Below are positions 8,855 to 18,061 of a DNA stretch of 64,000 bases, one piece after another (position 1 is the stretch's first letter; each line of letters opens with the position of its first letter). The notes below the pieces were generated by a model. That model had not been told where the DNA came from. It did not search any database and was given only the letters and a program-made list of their open reading frames with translations. Source of the stretch: Streptomyces sp. 378 (GTDB taxonomy: Bacteria > Actinomycetota > Actinomycetes > Streptomycetales > Streptomycetaceae); NCBI RefSeq assembly GCF_030124145.1, contig NZ_JASKMS010000003.1:1-64000 (forward strand). Reading direction: 5' to 3'. Made by a program: the position numbers and the translations under genes.

Positions 8855-9571
8855 ATGGCAGCCAGTCCCCCCGCTCTTCCCGACCCCGGGCCCGAACCGT
8901 CGAGGCGGCGACTCCGTACCGTGGTGACGGTGCTCTGGGCGGCTGCAGCCCTCGCCCTGACCGTGAGCATGGTCGGCGGCCGGGGCGCGTCGCCCGACGC
9001 CGGCCCGCCGCACGCACCGTCCGCCCTGTCGGCCGCCTCGGCCGTACCCGAACTGCCCGACACGCCGAACACGTCCGCGGCGCCGCACCGGTCCGCCGAC
9101 GCGGCGGCCGGCCCGCACCTGCCGCCCTCCCGGCCGGTCCGTCTGATCATCCCCAAGATCTCGGTCGACGCGCCCTTCACCGACCTCGCCATCGGCCCTT
9201 CGGGGCAACTGGAGCCACCGCCGCCGGACGACACCAACCTCGTCGGCTGGCACGCCAAGGGGCACACGCCCGGTGAGGCCGGTACCGCGATCATCGCCGG
9301 GCACGTGGACACCGCGACCTCCCCTGCCGTGTTCGCCGGGCTCAGCGTGCTGAAGAAGGGCGACCGGTTCCAGGTGGTGCGGGCCGACGGAGTCAAGGCG
9401 ACCTTCGTCGTGGACGCCGCGGAGTCGTTCGACAAGGACGCCTTCCCCAACGACCGTGTGTACGGCGACACGGCGGAGGCCCAGGTCCGGCTCATCACCT
9501 GCTCGGGTGACTACGACCGTCAGGCCCGGGACTACACCGAGAACCTGGTGGTCTTCGCGCACCTCGTCTGA
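8855..9571 (+). CDS. Class F sortase
   Basis: Sortase of 238 residues with an N-terminal membrane anchor (about residues 21-40), a Pro/Ala-rich linker to about residue 92 and the catalytic barrel after it. The catalytic triad is visible: His150 in AGHVDT, Cys216 in LITCSGDY and Arg222 or Arg225 just beyond. Class F sortases are actinobacterial cysteine transpeptidases acting at the outer face of the membrane. I chose ATG 8855 because GAGGTGG lies six bases upstream; 8840 is an alternative. The gene follows a signal-peptide-bearing repeat protein by 120 bp, so that protein is its likely partner or substrate. Confidence 0.85.
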   Translation: MAASPPALPDPGPEPSRRRLRTVVTVLWAAAALALTVSMVGGRGASPDAGPPHAPSALSAASAVPELPDTPNTSAAPHRSADAAAGPHLPPSRPVRLIIPKISVDAPFTDLAIGPSGQLEPPPPDDTNLVGWHAKGHTPGEAGTAIIAGHVDTATSPAVFAGLSVLKKGDRFQVVRADGVKATFVVDAAESFDKDAFPNDRVYGDTAEAQVRLITCSGDYDRQARDYTENLVVFAHLV

Positions 9572-9657
9572 CATCCGGTGCCACGGCCTGACTTGGTGTT
9601 TTAGAGTGGCTGGCACCAGTTCAGGCGACTGTGGGACCTGCGAGGTATGCGCACACC

Positions 9658-11556
9658 ATGACGACCGAAACGTTTGAGTTCCAGGTAGAGGCACGTCAGC
9701 TGCTCCAGCTGATGATCCACTCGGTCTACTCGAACAAGGATGTCTTCCTGCGGGAACTCGTCTCCAACGCCTCCGACGCGCTCGACAAGCTGCGTCTGGA
9801 GAAGCTGCGGGACGACTCGCTCGACGCCGATGTGTCGGACCTGCACATCGAGCTCGACGTCGACAAGGAGTCCCGCACCCTCACGGTGCGGGACAACGGC
9901 ATCGGCATGTCGTACGACGAGGTCGGACGGCTCATCGGCACCATCGCCAACTCCGGGACGGCCACGTTCCTCCAGGAGCTGAAGGAGGCCAAGGACGCGG
10001 CCGGGGCCGAGGGACTCATCGGCCAGTTCGGTGTCGGCTTCTACTCCGGATTCATGGTGGCCGACGAGGTGACGCTGGTGACCCGCCGCACCGGCGAGGG
10101 CCAGGGGACCCGCTGGACGTCGCGCGGCGAGGCCACGTACACGCTGGAGAGGGTCGACGACGCGCCGCAGGGCACGTCCGTCACCCTGCACCTCAAGCCC
10201 GCCGACCCCGAGAACCAGCTGCACGACTACACCTCGGAGTGGACCATCCGGGAGATCGTCAAGCGCTACTCGGACTTCATCACCTGGCCCGTCCGGATGG
10301 TCCCGCGGGCGAAGGACGGGGAGGACGCGCCCGAGCCCGAGACGCTGAACTCCATGAAGGCCCTGTGGGCGCGCTCGCGCGACGAGGTCTCCGACGACGA
10401 GTACCACGAGCTGTACAAGCACATCAGCCACGACTGGCGCGACCCGCTGGAGACGATCCGGCTCCAGGCCGAGGGCACCTTCGAGTACCAGGCGCTGCTC
10501 TTCGTCCCCTCGCATGCCCCGCACGACCTGTTCACCCGGGACTTCAAGCGCGGTGTCCAGCTGTATGTGAAGCGCGTCTTCATCATGGACGACTGTGAGG
10601 CGCTGCTTCCGCCGTACCTGCGCTTCGTCAAGGGCGTCGTCGACGCACAGGACCTCTCGCTCAACGTCTCCCGCGAGATCCTCCAGCAGGACCGGCACAT
10701 CCGGATGATGCAGCGCCGGCTGACCAAGAAGGTCCTGTCCACGGTCAAGGAACTCATGACCGGGGACGCCGAGCGCTACGCCACGTTCTGGCGCGAGTTC
10801 GGCACCGCCCTGAAGGAGGGCCTGGTCACCGACTCCGACAACCGCGACGCCATCCTCGCCGTCTCCTCGTTCGCGACCACGCACTCCGACGAGGAGCCGA
10901 CCACCCTCGCGCAGTACGTGGAGCGGATGAAGGACGGCCAGAACGACGTCTACTACATCACCGGCGAGTCCCGGCAGAGCATCGAGAACTCCCCGCACAT
11001 GGAGGCGTTCCGGGACAAGGGCATCGAGGTCCTGCTGCTCACGGACGCCGTCGACGAGGTGTGGGTCGACGCCGTCGGCGAGTACGAGGGCAAGAAGCTG
11101 CGGTCCGTCGCCAAGGGCGAGATCGACCTCGACGCCGAGGGCGAGGAGAAGGCCGGCGAGGAGCGGGAGAAGCAGGCCGAGGAGTACGCCGGGCTGCTGG
11201 GCTGGATGCGGGAGCAGCTCGACGAGGACATCAAGGACGTCCGACTCTCGACACGGCTCACCGTCTCCCCGGCCTGCGTCGTCTCCGACGCGCACGACCT
11301 GACCCCGGCCCTGGAGAACATGTACCGGGCGATGGGTCAGGAGGTGCCGCGGACCAAGCGGATCCTGGAGCTCAACCCCGGCCACCCGCTGGTCAAGGGC
11401 CTGCACCAGGCGTACCAGGCGAGTGAGGACCGTACGGAGCTCGCCGAGTCCGCCGAGCTGCTGCACACCCTGGCGGTGCTCGCCGAGGGCGGTCAGCCCA
11501 AGGATCCGGCGCGCTTTGTCAGGCTGGTGTCCAACCGTCTGGAGCGCACGCTGTAG
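9658..11556 (+). CDS. htpG: Molecular chaperone HtpG (Hsp90 family)
   Basis: Cytosolic Hsp90-family ATPase chaperone of 632 residues, close to the 624 of the E. coli protein. The N-terminal GHKL ATP-binding motifs are all present: [10 protein letters not shown], the Asp motif [10 protein letters not shown], and [15 protein letters not shown]. The middle domain includes the segment [14 protein letters not shown] with its conserved Arg, and the C-terminal dimerisation domain follows. The ATG at 9658 gives the typical short N-terminus; the ribosome-binding site (GAGGT at 9642) is weak and distant. Upstream are 86 bp after the sortase, with no CIRCE element seen. The gene converges on tatA with 13 bp between stop codons. 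Confidence 0.97.
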
Positions 11557-11569
11557 TCACGGGGCGGGA

Positions 11570-11821
11570 TCAGGGGTGGTCCGGGGCGTCCGCCGCCCGG
11601 GCGCCGGGCGGGGTCGTGCCGGTGCCCGGCGGGACGACCTCGCCCCGGACCACCTTCGGAGCCGGGGCCGTGCCGGCCTCCTCGTCCTTGGCCGCTCGGG
11701 CCTCGGCCTTGAGGATGCGGGCCGCCTTGCCGGCCGAGCGGGTCAGCTCGGGGAGCTTCTTCACTCCGATGACGGCTATGACGACTACGAGAATGATCGC
11801 GAGCTCGCTCAGTCCGAACAT
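11570..11821 (-). CDS. tatA: TatA/TatE family twin-arginine translocase subunit
   Basis: Protein of 83 residues with the TatA plan: short periplasmic N-terminus, one transmembrane helix (about 5-20), hinge, amphipathic helix KKLPELTRSAGKAARILKAE and an acidic/Pro-rich tail. TatA forms the pore-like part of the Tat exporter of folded proteins. The hinge reads IGVKKLPEL rather than the usual FGPKKLPEL, so it may be a secondary paralogue. Its start overlaps the end of the upstream membrane-protein gene by 13 bases, implying coupled translation. No tatB or tatC is nearby. Confidence 0.88.
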   Translation of the reverse strand: MFGLSELAIILVVVIAVIGVKKLPELTRSAGKAARILKAEARAAKDEEAGTAPAPKVVRGEVVPPGTGTTPPGARAADAPDHP

Positions 11822-12474
11822 GGTGTCCTGTCCTCTCTCGCCCGGGCCGGGCACGGCGTGAGCGTATCGGGCGGGGAGCACGGCGTGATCGCCGTCTCGG
11901 GATGCGGCATCAGGTGCCGGCGCAGGTGCGGCAGCATCCCGCGGTCGAGCAGCTCCTGCCGCCAGACCAGCCGGGCGTGCTCCACCTGGTCGGCGGCGGG
12001 GGGCGCGCCGCGCCGGCGCGGGGCCGTGTGCAGCACGGCGGCCAGGGTGACGAGACCGGACAGGGCCGCCACCGGCGCCAGGGTCCAGCCGGCCGCGACG
12101 AGCGAGCCGGGCAACGGGCCGAGGGCGCCGGCGAGGTGCAGCAGACCGCCGAGCAGCAGCAGCGCGGCGGCGGACGTGCCGGACACGAGCGGTGTGAGCA
12201 CCGCGAGGGCCGGCAGCAGCCTGCCCGGCCCGCGCAGGCTCCGCGCCTCGCGCCGGGCGGCCCTGCGCACGGCGAGATAGGAGCGGTACGGCTCGTCGGC
12301 CGCCGTGGCGATGTCGTCGGCCTGGGCGAGCGCGTGGGCGCGCAGGTGGGCTGCCACCCGGCCGGCCGCGTCGGCGCCCAGGGCGCCGCGTAGGTCCGTG
12401 GTGTTCATCGCGTGGTGCAGTACGGCTTCGAAGTCCGCGCGGTCCTCCGGGCGGAGGCGGGACGGTTCGGCCAC
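11809..12474 (-). CDS. Conserved hypothetical membrane protein
   Basis: Protein of 221 residues with an Arg/Ala/Asp-rich N-terminal third and two to three hydrophobic segments in the middle (about residues 83-155, rich in Leu/Ala/Gly). An Arg/Trp/His-containing tail follows. I chose GTG 12474 because GGGAG lies about five bases upstream; the longer frame to 12546 has no similarity signal. It overlaps the tatA start by 13 bases, so the two are probably one transcript. I do not recognise a named family. It may support membrane insertion or share a regulatory context with TatA, but this is inference. Confidence 0.65.
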   Translation of the reverse strand: MAEPSRLRPEDRADFEAVLHHAMNTTDLRGALGADAAGRVAAHLRAHALAQADDIATAADEPYRSYLAVRRAARREARSLRGPGRLLPALAVLTPLVSGTSAAALLLLGGLLHLAGALGPLPGSLVAAGWTLAPVAALSGLVTLAAVLHTAPRRRGAPPAADQVEHARLVWRQELLDRGMLPHLRRHLMPHPETAITPCSPPDTLTPCPARAREDRTPCSD

Positions 12475-12549
12475 ATGGTCTCCCGGTCGTCGCTGAAGCG
12501 GCCGCCGGGTGCGCCGGCACGCGGCGGACCCGACGACCGGCGGCACCTG

Positions 12550-13125
12550 TCAGACGTTGACGCCGAAGTCGGAGGCGATACCGGCCAGACCCGAGGCGTA
12601 TCCCTGGCCGACGGCGCGGAACTTCCACTCGGCGCCGTGCCGGTACAGCTCGCCGAAGACCATCGCGGTCTCGGTGGAGGCGTCCTCGGACAGGTCGTAG
12701 CGGGCGATCTCCTGACCGCCCGCCTGGTTCACGACCCGGATGAAGGCGTTGCGGACCTGCCCGAAGCTCTGACCGCGGTTCTCGGCGTCGTGGATGGACA
12801 CCGGGAACACGATCTTGTCGATCTCCGCCGGCACGGCGGCGAGGTTCACCTTGACGGACTCGTCGTCGCCCTCGCCCTCACCGGTGAGGTTGTCACCGGT
12901 GTGTTCGACCGAACCGTCCGGGCTCTTCAGGTTGTTGTAGAAGATGAAGTGCTGGTCCGAGGGGACCTTGCCGGAGGCGTCGAGGAGCAGGGCGGAGGCG
13001 TCGAGGTCGTAGTCGGTGCCGGTGGTGGTGCGCACGTCCCAGCCGAGGCCGACCAGGACGGCGGTGAGGCCGGGCGCCTCCTTGCTGAGCGAGACGTTGC
13101 CGCCCTTGGACAGGGAAACTCCCAC
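12550..13125 (-). CDS. TerD family protein
   Basis: TerD-domain protein of 191 residues, the standard single-domain length. Typical features are the [20 protein letters not shown] start, the Ca-binding-type acidic stretch [14 protein letters not shown], the FIFYNN segment and the C-terminal [14 protein letters not shown]. TerD proteins belong to tellurite/stress clusters and in streptomycetes are linked to calcium binding and differentiation. The GTG start at 13125 has AAGGAG seven bases upstream. It is divergent from blaI, and the BlaI-type palindrome at 13179-13192 lies in their shared promoter region. Confidence 0.92.
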   Translation of the reverse strand: MGVSLSKGGNVSLSKEAPGLTAVLVGLGWDVRTTTGTDYDLDASALLLDASGKVPSDQHFIFYNNLKSPDGSVEHTGDNLTGEGEGDDESVKVNLAAVPAEIDKIVFPVSIHDAENRGQSFGQVRNAFIRVVNQAGGQEIARYDLSEDASTETAMVFGELYRHGAEWKFRAVGQGYASGLAGIASDFGVNV

Positions 13126-13178
13126 GGGGTACTCCTTCTTGAGCGCTGACGTGTGCGGTGCGGACACCACTCTGAAAT

Positions 13179-13192
13179 CTACAACAATGTAG
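13179..13192. promoter_or_regulatory. BlaI/MecI-type operator
   Basis: The inverted repeat CTACA-acaa-TGTAG matches the TACA/TGTA half-sites of BlaI/MecI/CopY operators. It lies 54 bp upstream of terD and 78 bp upstream of blaI in their divergent intergenic region. Autoregulation of blaI is expected; the terD promoter could be co-regulated. Confidence 0.7.
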
Positions 13193-13269
13193 AAGTGCAT
13201 GGGTTCGGACCGGCGGATCTATACGATGTCCGAACGGGCAGTGCAGGGCGGCGAACAGGAGGCAGGGTG

Positions 13270-13656
13270 GTGACGGATCCCGGGCAGCGTCCCCGGCGGG
13301 GACAGGGTGAGCTGGAGGCGCTGGTGCTGTCGGCGCTGCGGGAGGCGGACGGCCCGGCCACGGCCGGCTGGGTGCAGGAACGCCTCGGCGGCGACCTCGC
13401 CTACACGACGGTGATCACCATCCTGACCCGCCTGCTGGGCAAGGGCGCGGTGACCCGGGAGCGGATCGGCCGGTCCTTCGCCTGGACACCCGCCTCGGAC
13501 CAGGCGGGCCTGGCCGCTCGCAAGATGCGCAAGGTGCTGGACGCCGAGAGCGACCGGGGCGCCGTCCTGGCCAGCTTCGTCACCGGCCTCGGCCCGGACG
13601 AGGAGAAACTGCTGCGTGACCTGCTGGACCAGGCGCAGAGCCCAGGGGAAGACTGA
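13270..13656 (+). CDS. BlaI/MecI/CopY family transcriptional repressor
   Basis: Winged-helix repressor of 128 residues. The N-terminal half has the family pattern GELEALVLSALREADGPATAGWVQERL followed by the recognition helix TTVITILTRLLGKGAV (positions about 39-54). A C-terminal helical dimerisation region ends in EEKLLRDLLDQ. GTG 13270 is preferred over the adjacent GTG 13267 because AGGAGG at 13257-13262 is then seven bases away. The gene is followed after six bases by an M56 metallopeptidase gene, the standard repressor/protease pair in which proteolysis lifts repression in response to a cell-wall or metal signal. Confidence 0.92.
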   Translation: MTDPGQRPRRGQGELEALVLSALREADGPATAGWVQERLGGDLAYTTVITILTRLLGKGAVTRERIGRSFAWTPASDQAGLAARKMRKVLDAESDRGAVLASFVTGLGPDEEKLLRDLLDQAQSPGED

Positions 13657-13662
13657 CACCTG

Positions 13663-14643
13663 ATGGGGGTCTTCGTCTTTCTGCCGCTCGTCCTTCCGCT
13701 CACGGCCTGGCCGGTCGCGCGTCTCGCCGAACAGCATCTGCATCCGCGCACCGCGACGCGGCTGCTGACGGCGCTGGCCGTGGTGCTGGCCCTGTGCAGC
13801 ACGGTGTGTCTGGCGCTGGTGATGGTGGTCGGCACCGCACAGCTCCCCGGCAACCCGTTGCCCGACGGCTGGTCCGATCCCGAGGTGCGGGCGGCGGTGC
13901 CCTACGACGAGGTCGTGGGCAAGGCCGCGATTCCCGCGCTGTGCGCGGTGGTCGCCGCCTGCGTGCGGACGGTGCGGCGGCACGGGCGGGTACGCCGTCA
14001 GGCGCATCTCGCCCTGTCCGGGCTGCGGGGGACCGAGGTGGCGGTGTTGCCCGACGCCGTGCCCTACGCGTACGCGCTGCCGCCCGGGGGGCGATGGGGC
14101 GGCACCGGGCCGGGTGCCGGCGCCGACGGGAGGGGACGGCGTGGCCGTGTCGTGGTGACCACGGCCCTGCTGGACGGGCTGCGGCCGGCCGAGCGGCGGG
14201 CCCTGTTCGCCCACGAGCGGGCCCACCTCGCCGCACGGCACGACCGGTACCTGCTCGCCGTGCAGCTCGCGGCCCGGGCCAATCCGTTCCTGCGGCCGCT
14301 GCGCACCGCCGTGGCGTACACGGCGGAGCGGTGGGCGGACGAGGAGGCGGCCCGGGTGGTCGGCAGCCGCCGCACGGTGGCGAGGGCGATCGGCAGGGCC
14401 GCCCTCGTCTCACGGGGCACGCCGCTGCCCACACTCGCGGGACTCGCCGCTCCCGGGCCGGTACCGCGCCGGGTGGCGGCACTGCTCGGCCCGGCCCCCA
14501 CCGGACACCACTGGCCCCCGGCGTTCACATCGGTGGGGCTGGCGGTGTGGGGGGCTGCCGCGGGGACGGCCGTCTCGGCGATGTCGTCCGCGAACTCGGC
14601 CGTGACCATGGTCCTCATCCTGCACGCGGCGACGCCTCTCTGA
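13663..14643 (+). CDS. M56 family membrane metallopeptidase (BlaR1-like protease part)
   Basis: Membrane zinc metallopeptidase of 326 residues with hydrophobic segments near residues 2-16, 28-58 and 87-104. The catalytic HExxH motif is HERAH (His184 to His188), followed by the third ligand region ERWADEEAARVVG. A C-terminal membrane segment lies near residues 288-310. It lacks the penicillin-binding sensor domain of BlaR1, as is usual for actinobacterial M56 proteins, so the signal it senses is unknown. It directly follows blaI and presumably inactivates that repressor. A decayed copy of its last about 40 codons lies at 14763-14850. Confidence 0.85.
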   Translation: MGVFVFLPLVLPLTAWPVARLAEQHLHPRTATRLLTALAVVLALCSTVCLALVMVVGTAQLPGNPLPDGWSDPEVRAAVPYDEVVGKAAIPALCAVVAACVRTVRRHGRVRRQAHLALSGLRGTEVAVLPDAVPYAYALPPGGRWGGTGPGAGADGRGRRGRVVVTTALLDGLRPAERRALFAHERAHLAARHDRYLLAVQLAARANPFLRPLRTAVAYTAERWADEEAARVVGSRRTVARAIGRAALVSRGTPLPTLAGLAAPGPVPRRVAALLGPAPTGHHWPPAFTSVGLAVWGAAAGTAVSAMSSANSAVTMVLILHAATPL

Positions 14644-14979
14644 GGGGCCGGCGAGGCGGTCTCCGCGGCGGGCCGGGGCCGGACGACCGGGCGGGCCTGC
14701 CGGGGCAGCACGTGTCCGAGTGCCGCCCCACGGCCGGACCCGCCGTCGTGCGCGGGCGGTCTGCGGTGTTCACGTCGGTGGGGCCGATGGTGTGCCGGGG
14801 CCGTGATCACCTTCGATGCGATGCACGCGGCGGCACCCCGGTGCCTGTGAGGGAGCGCGAGCCCCGGTGCGTCCGAGCGGTTGCCCCTCGGCGGACCGCC
14901 GCCGGGATCACCTCCGGACGTACCGGTGCCGCAGCCCGCCTCCATGGCGGACTGCGGCACCGGTGCCCGCTGACGGCCG
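14644..14979. other. Intergenic region holding a decayed duplicate
   Basis: This is 336 bp between the M56 gene and the convergent secreted-protein gene. The only recognisable content is the M56 tail relic at 14763-14850. The flanking parts show no gene. Confidence 0.5.
14763..14850 (+). pseudogene. Relic of an M56 peptidase C-terminus (decayed duplicate)
   Basis: The DNA encodes VFTSVGPMV, matching AFTSVGLAV of the intact gene. After a frameshift and about 37-bp deletion it continues ITFDAMHAAAPRCL then stop, matching MVLILHAATPL then stop. The relic corresponds to bases 14519-14643 of the intact gene and lies only 120 bp downstream. It indicates a past tandem duplication of the gene's 3' end, or loss of a second M56 gene. 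Confidence 0.6.
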
Positions 14980-15372
14980 TCAGCAGTCGCGTATGGGATT
15001 GGTCTCGCTGTAGATCGCGGTGTCCTTCATCCAGCCGAGCTGCCCGCTGTCGGCCACCGTCAGTACCCAGCGGGTGGGGTGGGGGCCACCGACCCAGGCT
15101 TGGTTGTCGAGCTTGCAGTAGAACCAGCTGGGGTTGGAGTACATGTGGCCCACCACCGTGGTGGGGTCGGGGTAGCGGCGGTTGTTGCCGATGGAGCCGT
15201 AGACCGCCGCGCCGGACACGTTGTGGCACCAGGTGCGGATACCGTCCCCGTACGCCCAGCAGTTGTCGGCGGCGGAGGCGCTGGGCGCCATCGCGACCCC
15301 CAGGCCGCCGGCCAGAGCCGTCGCCGCAAGAACCGAACCGAGCTTCGTACGCAGGGAACTCCCCGTGGTCAT
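14980..15372 (-). CDS. Small secreted SH3-like protein
   Basis: Protein of 130 residues with a clear signal peptide (basic start, hydrophobic core, ASA cleavage site near residue 34). The mature part of about 96 residues has four cysteines (NCWAY, TWCHN, FYCKL and the last residue) that could form two disulfides. The C-terminal LGWMKDTAIYSETNPIRDC resembles the end of bacterial SH3-type domains. The ATG has no strong ribosome-binding site. Such small secreted proteins are common in Streptomyces. A wall-binding or inhibitor role is possible but not shown. Confidence 0.75.
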   Translation of the reverse strand: MTTGSSLRTKLGSVLAATALAGGLGVAMAPSASAADNCWAYGDGIRTWCHNVSGAAVYGSIGNNRRYPDPTTVVGHMYSNPSWFYCKLDNQAWVGGPHPTRWVLTVADSGQLGWMKDTAIYSETNPIRDC

Positions 15373-15504
15373 GGCCCGACCGGGCCGTTGTCATGGCCGC
15401 TCGGACGTGCGGAGGCGGCCGTGACAACAGACGATGGGCGAGGGGACTTCGGTTGCGGAGGAACGCACCTCACTCCTCCGTGACCGTCCCGCGTCACCGC
15501 ACTC

Positions 15505-18045
15505 TCAGCCCACGACCCGGCCGAGCTCGATCCGGTCGATGTTCGGCGCCCAGGCACCGGCGTTGCCGAACGTCACCTGGTTCGCGCCCTTCGCCAGATC
15601 CACCGGGACGCCGACCGTCCAGTAGTCGTCCCAGCTCCAGGTGTTCTTGAACGTGACCTTCCGGGGTGCGGCGTTGCCGACCGTGATGTCCGCCGTGCGG
15701 GACATGATGTCCGTGTTGTAGGCGTGGCCGTTGTCCCGGCGCTCGTTGTGCGCGTAGTGCACGACCAGCACATAGCGGCCGGACCGGGGTGCGTTCACCG
15801 TGAACTCGGCGGTGCTGGAGGGGCTGTTGCCCAGCCATCCGATGTACGAGCCGGCCGACGCGTGCGGGGAGTCGACCAGCTTGGCGCCACCCGCGAGCGT
15901 GGCCGAGGCGCCCTCGTGGGAGAGGGTGCCCGAGGTCGATCCGTCACCGGTGACGTCGAGGGAGCGGACGGCGGCGTGGCCCGACGTCATCGCCACACGG
16001 TTGTTGCCCGCGAGGAGGTAGAGCCGCAGCGGGCGGCCGGGCGCCGCCGTGACCGTCTCGCCGTGCAGGGTGAGTTTCACCGCCGCCGAGGTCCGCGCCG
16101 TCACGGTGTAGTAGCCGTCGCGCGGGGCGTAGACGTCGAAGACGGCCCGGTCGCCCGGGCGCAGGACCAGGGCACCCGTGCCCACGCCGGCCGAGGACGA
16201 GTAGTCGTACGACGGTTCGCCGCCGATGTCCGCCAGGGTGGCCTCGTACGAGGTGGCGGCGGCACCGGTGCGGGCCGTCAGGTCGATCCGGTCGAGGGTG
16301 ACCTCGGCGTCGCCCTTGGCCAGCACCACCTGGTGCGTTCCCGCGCTCAACCGGACACGCACGTCCTTCTTGGCGCGGTAGGTCCAGTTCTCGGTGGACG
16401 GGTAGGTGACCGTCACCGGGGCGGCGCCGTCGACCGAGAGCTGCTGCGTGGCGGGCCCGCCGGACTGGTTGCCGTACAGGATCGCCAGGTCGTAGGAGCC
16501 GTCCTTCGGCACGTTCACCGTGAACGCGACCTTGCTGCCGGGCTGGTTGAGCGAACCGACGTCCTTGGTGCCGGACGCGGCGTAACCGTTGGCGTTCTGC
16601 ACGGTGCCCTGGGTGTAGACCTTGCCGTCGGTGAGGGCCGCGTCCTCGGCCTCGTACGACGCCGACCACGGGACGGAGGCGGCGGCCGGGGTGCCCGCAC
16701 CGCCGGGGGTGAGGACGATCCGGTACGCCGACATCTTGTGCAGGCCGCGCAGCGGGACCGTCGCCGAACCGTCGTCCGCGACCCTCACCTTGGTGCGCGC
16801 GAGGACCCGCGGCGCCGCGTGCTGCCCCTCGTATCCGGACCAGGCGGCCTCAGCGACCGTCGCGGTGACCGTACGGCCGAACACGGACCGGGGGACGTTG
16901 CGCACGACCACGTCCGCGGCACCGTCCGAGCCGCCGAACAACACCTGGGCCTGGCGGCGCGAGGTGTCCACCGCGGCGAGACCCTGGAGGGTGTCGACCG
17001 TGTTCGGCTGCGGCGCGGTCACCCGCACCGTGTTCCCCGTCAGGCCCGCGTACCAGCGGAACAGCCACCAGCCGCCGTTGGGGATGTTGGAGCGCACCAC
17101 CTGGCCGCTGAGATTCCCGGCGGCGTCCCAGTACGCCATGTTGGCGTACACCTTGTTGCGCTCGAACATCGACACCCACTGCACGAGCTGCCCGGGCACG
17201 GACAGGTCGCGGCGGTTGGCGTACTCGTCGATGTTGATCTTCAGTGGCGCGACGCCCGCCTCGCGCTCCAGCTTGCGGTAGTCGTCGTGGTGGCCCTGGA
17301 AGTCGCGCAGGGAACCGGAGCCGAGCTCGTGCCAGGTCATCACCTGGGGCAGCACGTTCTCCCGTTTGGCGAAGGCGAGGAAGTCCTTCAACAGGCGGGT
17401 GTGATACGCGGCTTCGTTGGGTCCGGCGATGCGCGCGTCCGGGTCGATCGCGCGGATCCGCTGGTACACCGTCTTCCAGTCCTTGAAGAACCGGTCGCGG
17501 TTCTTCTCGTACTCCGTCTGGTCCTGGACGTCGAGCTTGTACCAGATCTGGTCGGGCTCGTTGAACGGGATGTAGACGAAGCGGTCGCTGTTCGGGTCGG
17601 CCGAGACCTCCTGGACGATCTTGTCGACCTTGGGCAGGTAGTCGTCGATGCCGAGGTCCTCGTACGGCCACTTGGCGTAGACGTCCTGCATCATCACGTT
17701 GATCTCGCCGCCGCCGGTGCGGAAGAACGACCTGGAGACCGTGAGCGCGTCGCCGTTGGGGTGCTGGGCGCCGCCTTCCGGCTTCTGCGAGATGCTGGTG
17801 ATCTTCAGGGGCTCCAGCACGGCGTCGCTGGGCACCCCGTCGTCGCTGAGCCCGTAGAGGGAGCCGTTGGCGCCCAGCATCACCGGGCCCTCGGAGGCGC
17901 TGAGGTCGACGGTCAGGCGCTGGGGACCGGCGGCCGCGGCCGCCGGTCCCGCCGCGGGGAGGGTGCCTGCCATGGCGGTTGCTCCAAGTAGTGCTGTGAT
18001 CAGGGCCGTTCTGGTACGGCGTCTCGTGCGGGTGGGGGTGATCAC
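15505..18045 (-). CDS. Secreted GH39-like glycoside hydrolase with two CBM35-type modules
   Basis: Extracellular enzyme of 846 residues. A signal peptide (about 1-38, with an Arg-rich start) precedes a (beta/alpha)8 domain. This has the acid/base candidate Glu163 in FNEPDQIWY and the nucleophile candidate Glu274 in INIDEYANRRD, a clan GH-A layout as in GH39. Two CBM35/CBM6-like beta-sandwiches follow (about 465-595 starting YEAEDAALTDG, and about 705-843 ending NIDRIEL). I chose GTG 18045 because GGAGG lies eight bases upstream. The stop of an ABC permease relic is just upstream, so the gene was probably once the last gene of a transporter operon. The substrate is unknown; CBM35 modules commonly bind mannans, galactans or uronic acids, which fits the neighbouring alpha-galactosidase and mannanase. 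Confidence 0.82.
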   Translation of the reverse strand: MITPTRTRRRTRTALITALLGATAMAGTLPAAGPAAAAAGPQRLTVDLSASEGPVMLGANGSLYGLSDDGVPSDAVLEPLKITSISQKPEGGAQHPNGDALTVSRSFFRTGGGEINVMMQDVYAKWPYEDLGIDDYLPKVDKIVQEVSADPNSDRFVYIPFNEPDQIWYKLDVQDQTEYEKNRDRFFKDWKTVYQRIRAIDPDARIAGPNEAAYHTRLLKDFLAFAKRENVLPQVMTWHELGSGSLRDFQGHHDDYRKLEREAGVAPLKINIDEYANRRDLSVPGQLVQWVSMFERNKVYANMAYWDAAGNLSGQVVRSNIPNGGWWLFRWYAGLTGNTVRVTAPQPNTVDTLQGLAAVDTSRRQAQVLFGGSDGAADVVVRNVPRSVFGRTVTATVAEAAWSGYEGQHAAPRVLARTKVRVADDGSATVPLRGLHKMSAYRIVLTPGGAGTPAAASVPWSASYEAEDAALTDGKVYTQGTVQNANGYAASGTKDVGSLNQPGSKVAFTVNVPKDGSYDLAILYGNQSGGPATQQLSVDGAAPVTVTYPSTENWTYRAKKDVRVRLSAGTHQVVLAKGDAEVTLDRIDLTARTGAAATSYEATLADIGGEPSYDYSSSAGVGTGALVLRPGDRAVFDVYAPRDGYYTVTARTSAAVKLTLHGETVTAAPGRPLRLYLLAGNNRVAMTSGHAAVRSLDVTGDGSTSGTLSHEGASATLAGGAKLVDSPHASAGSYIGWLGNSPSSTAEFTVNAPRSGRYVLVVHYAHNERRDNGHAYNTDIMSRTADITVGNAAPRKVTFKNTWSWDDYWTVGVPVDLAKGANQVTFGNAGAWAPNIDRIELGRVVG

Positions 18046-18061
18046 GCTGCTGGACCTCCAG

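Noticed and set aside
9595..9657. CIRCE heat-shock element before htpG
   Set aside because: No TTAGCACTC-N9-GAGTGCTAA or close variant is present.
15724..17991. A 755-codon + strand frame opposite the CBM35 glycosidase
   Set aside because: The translation is low-complexity Val/Gly/Arg/His, with no start context or motifs. The minus-strand gene is well supported.
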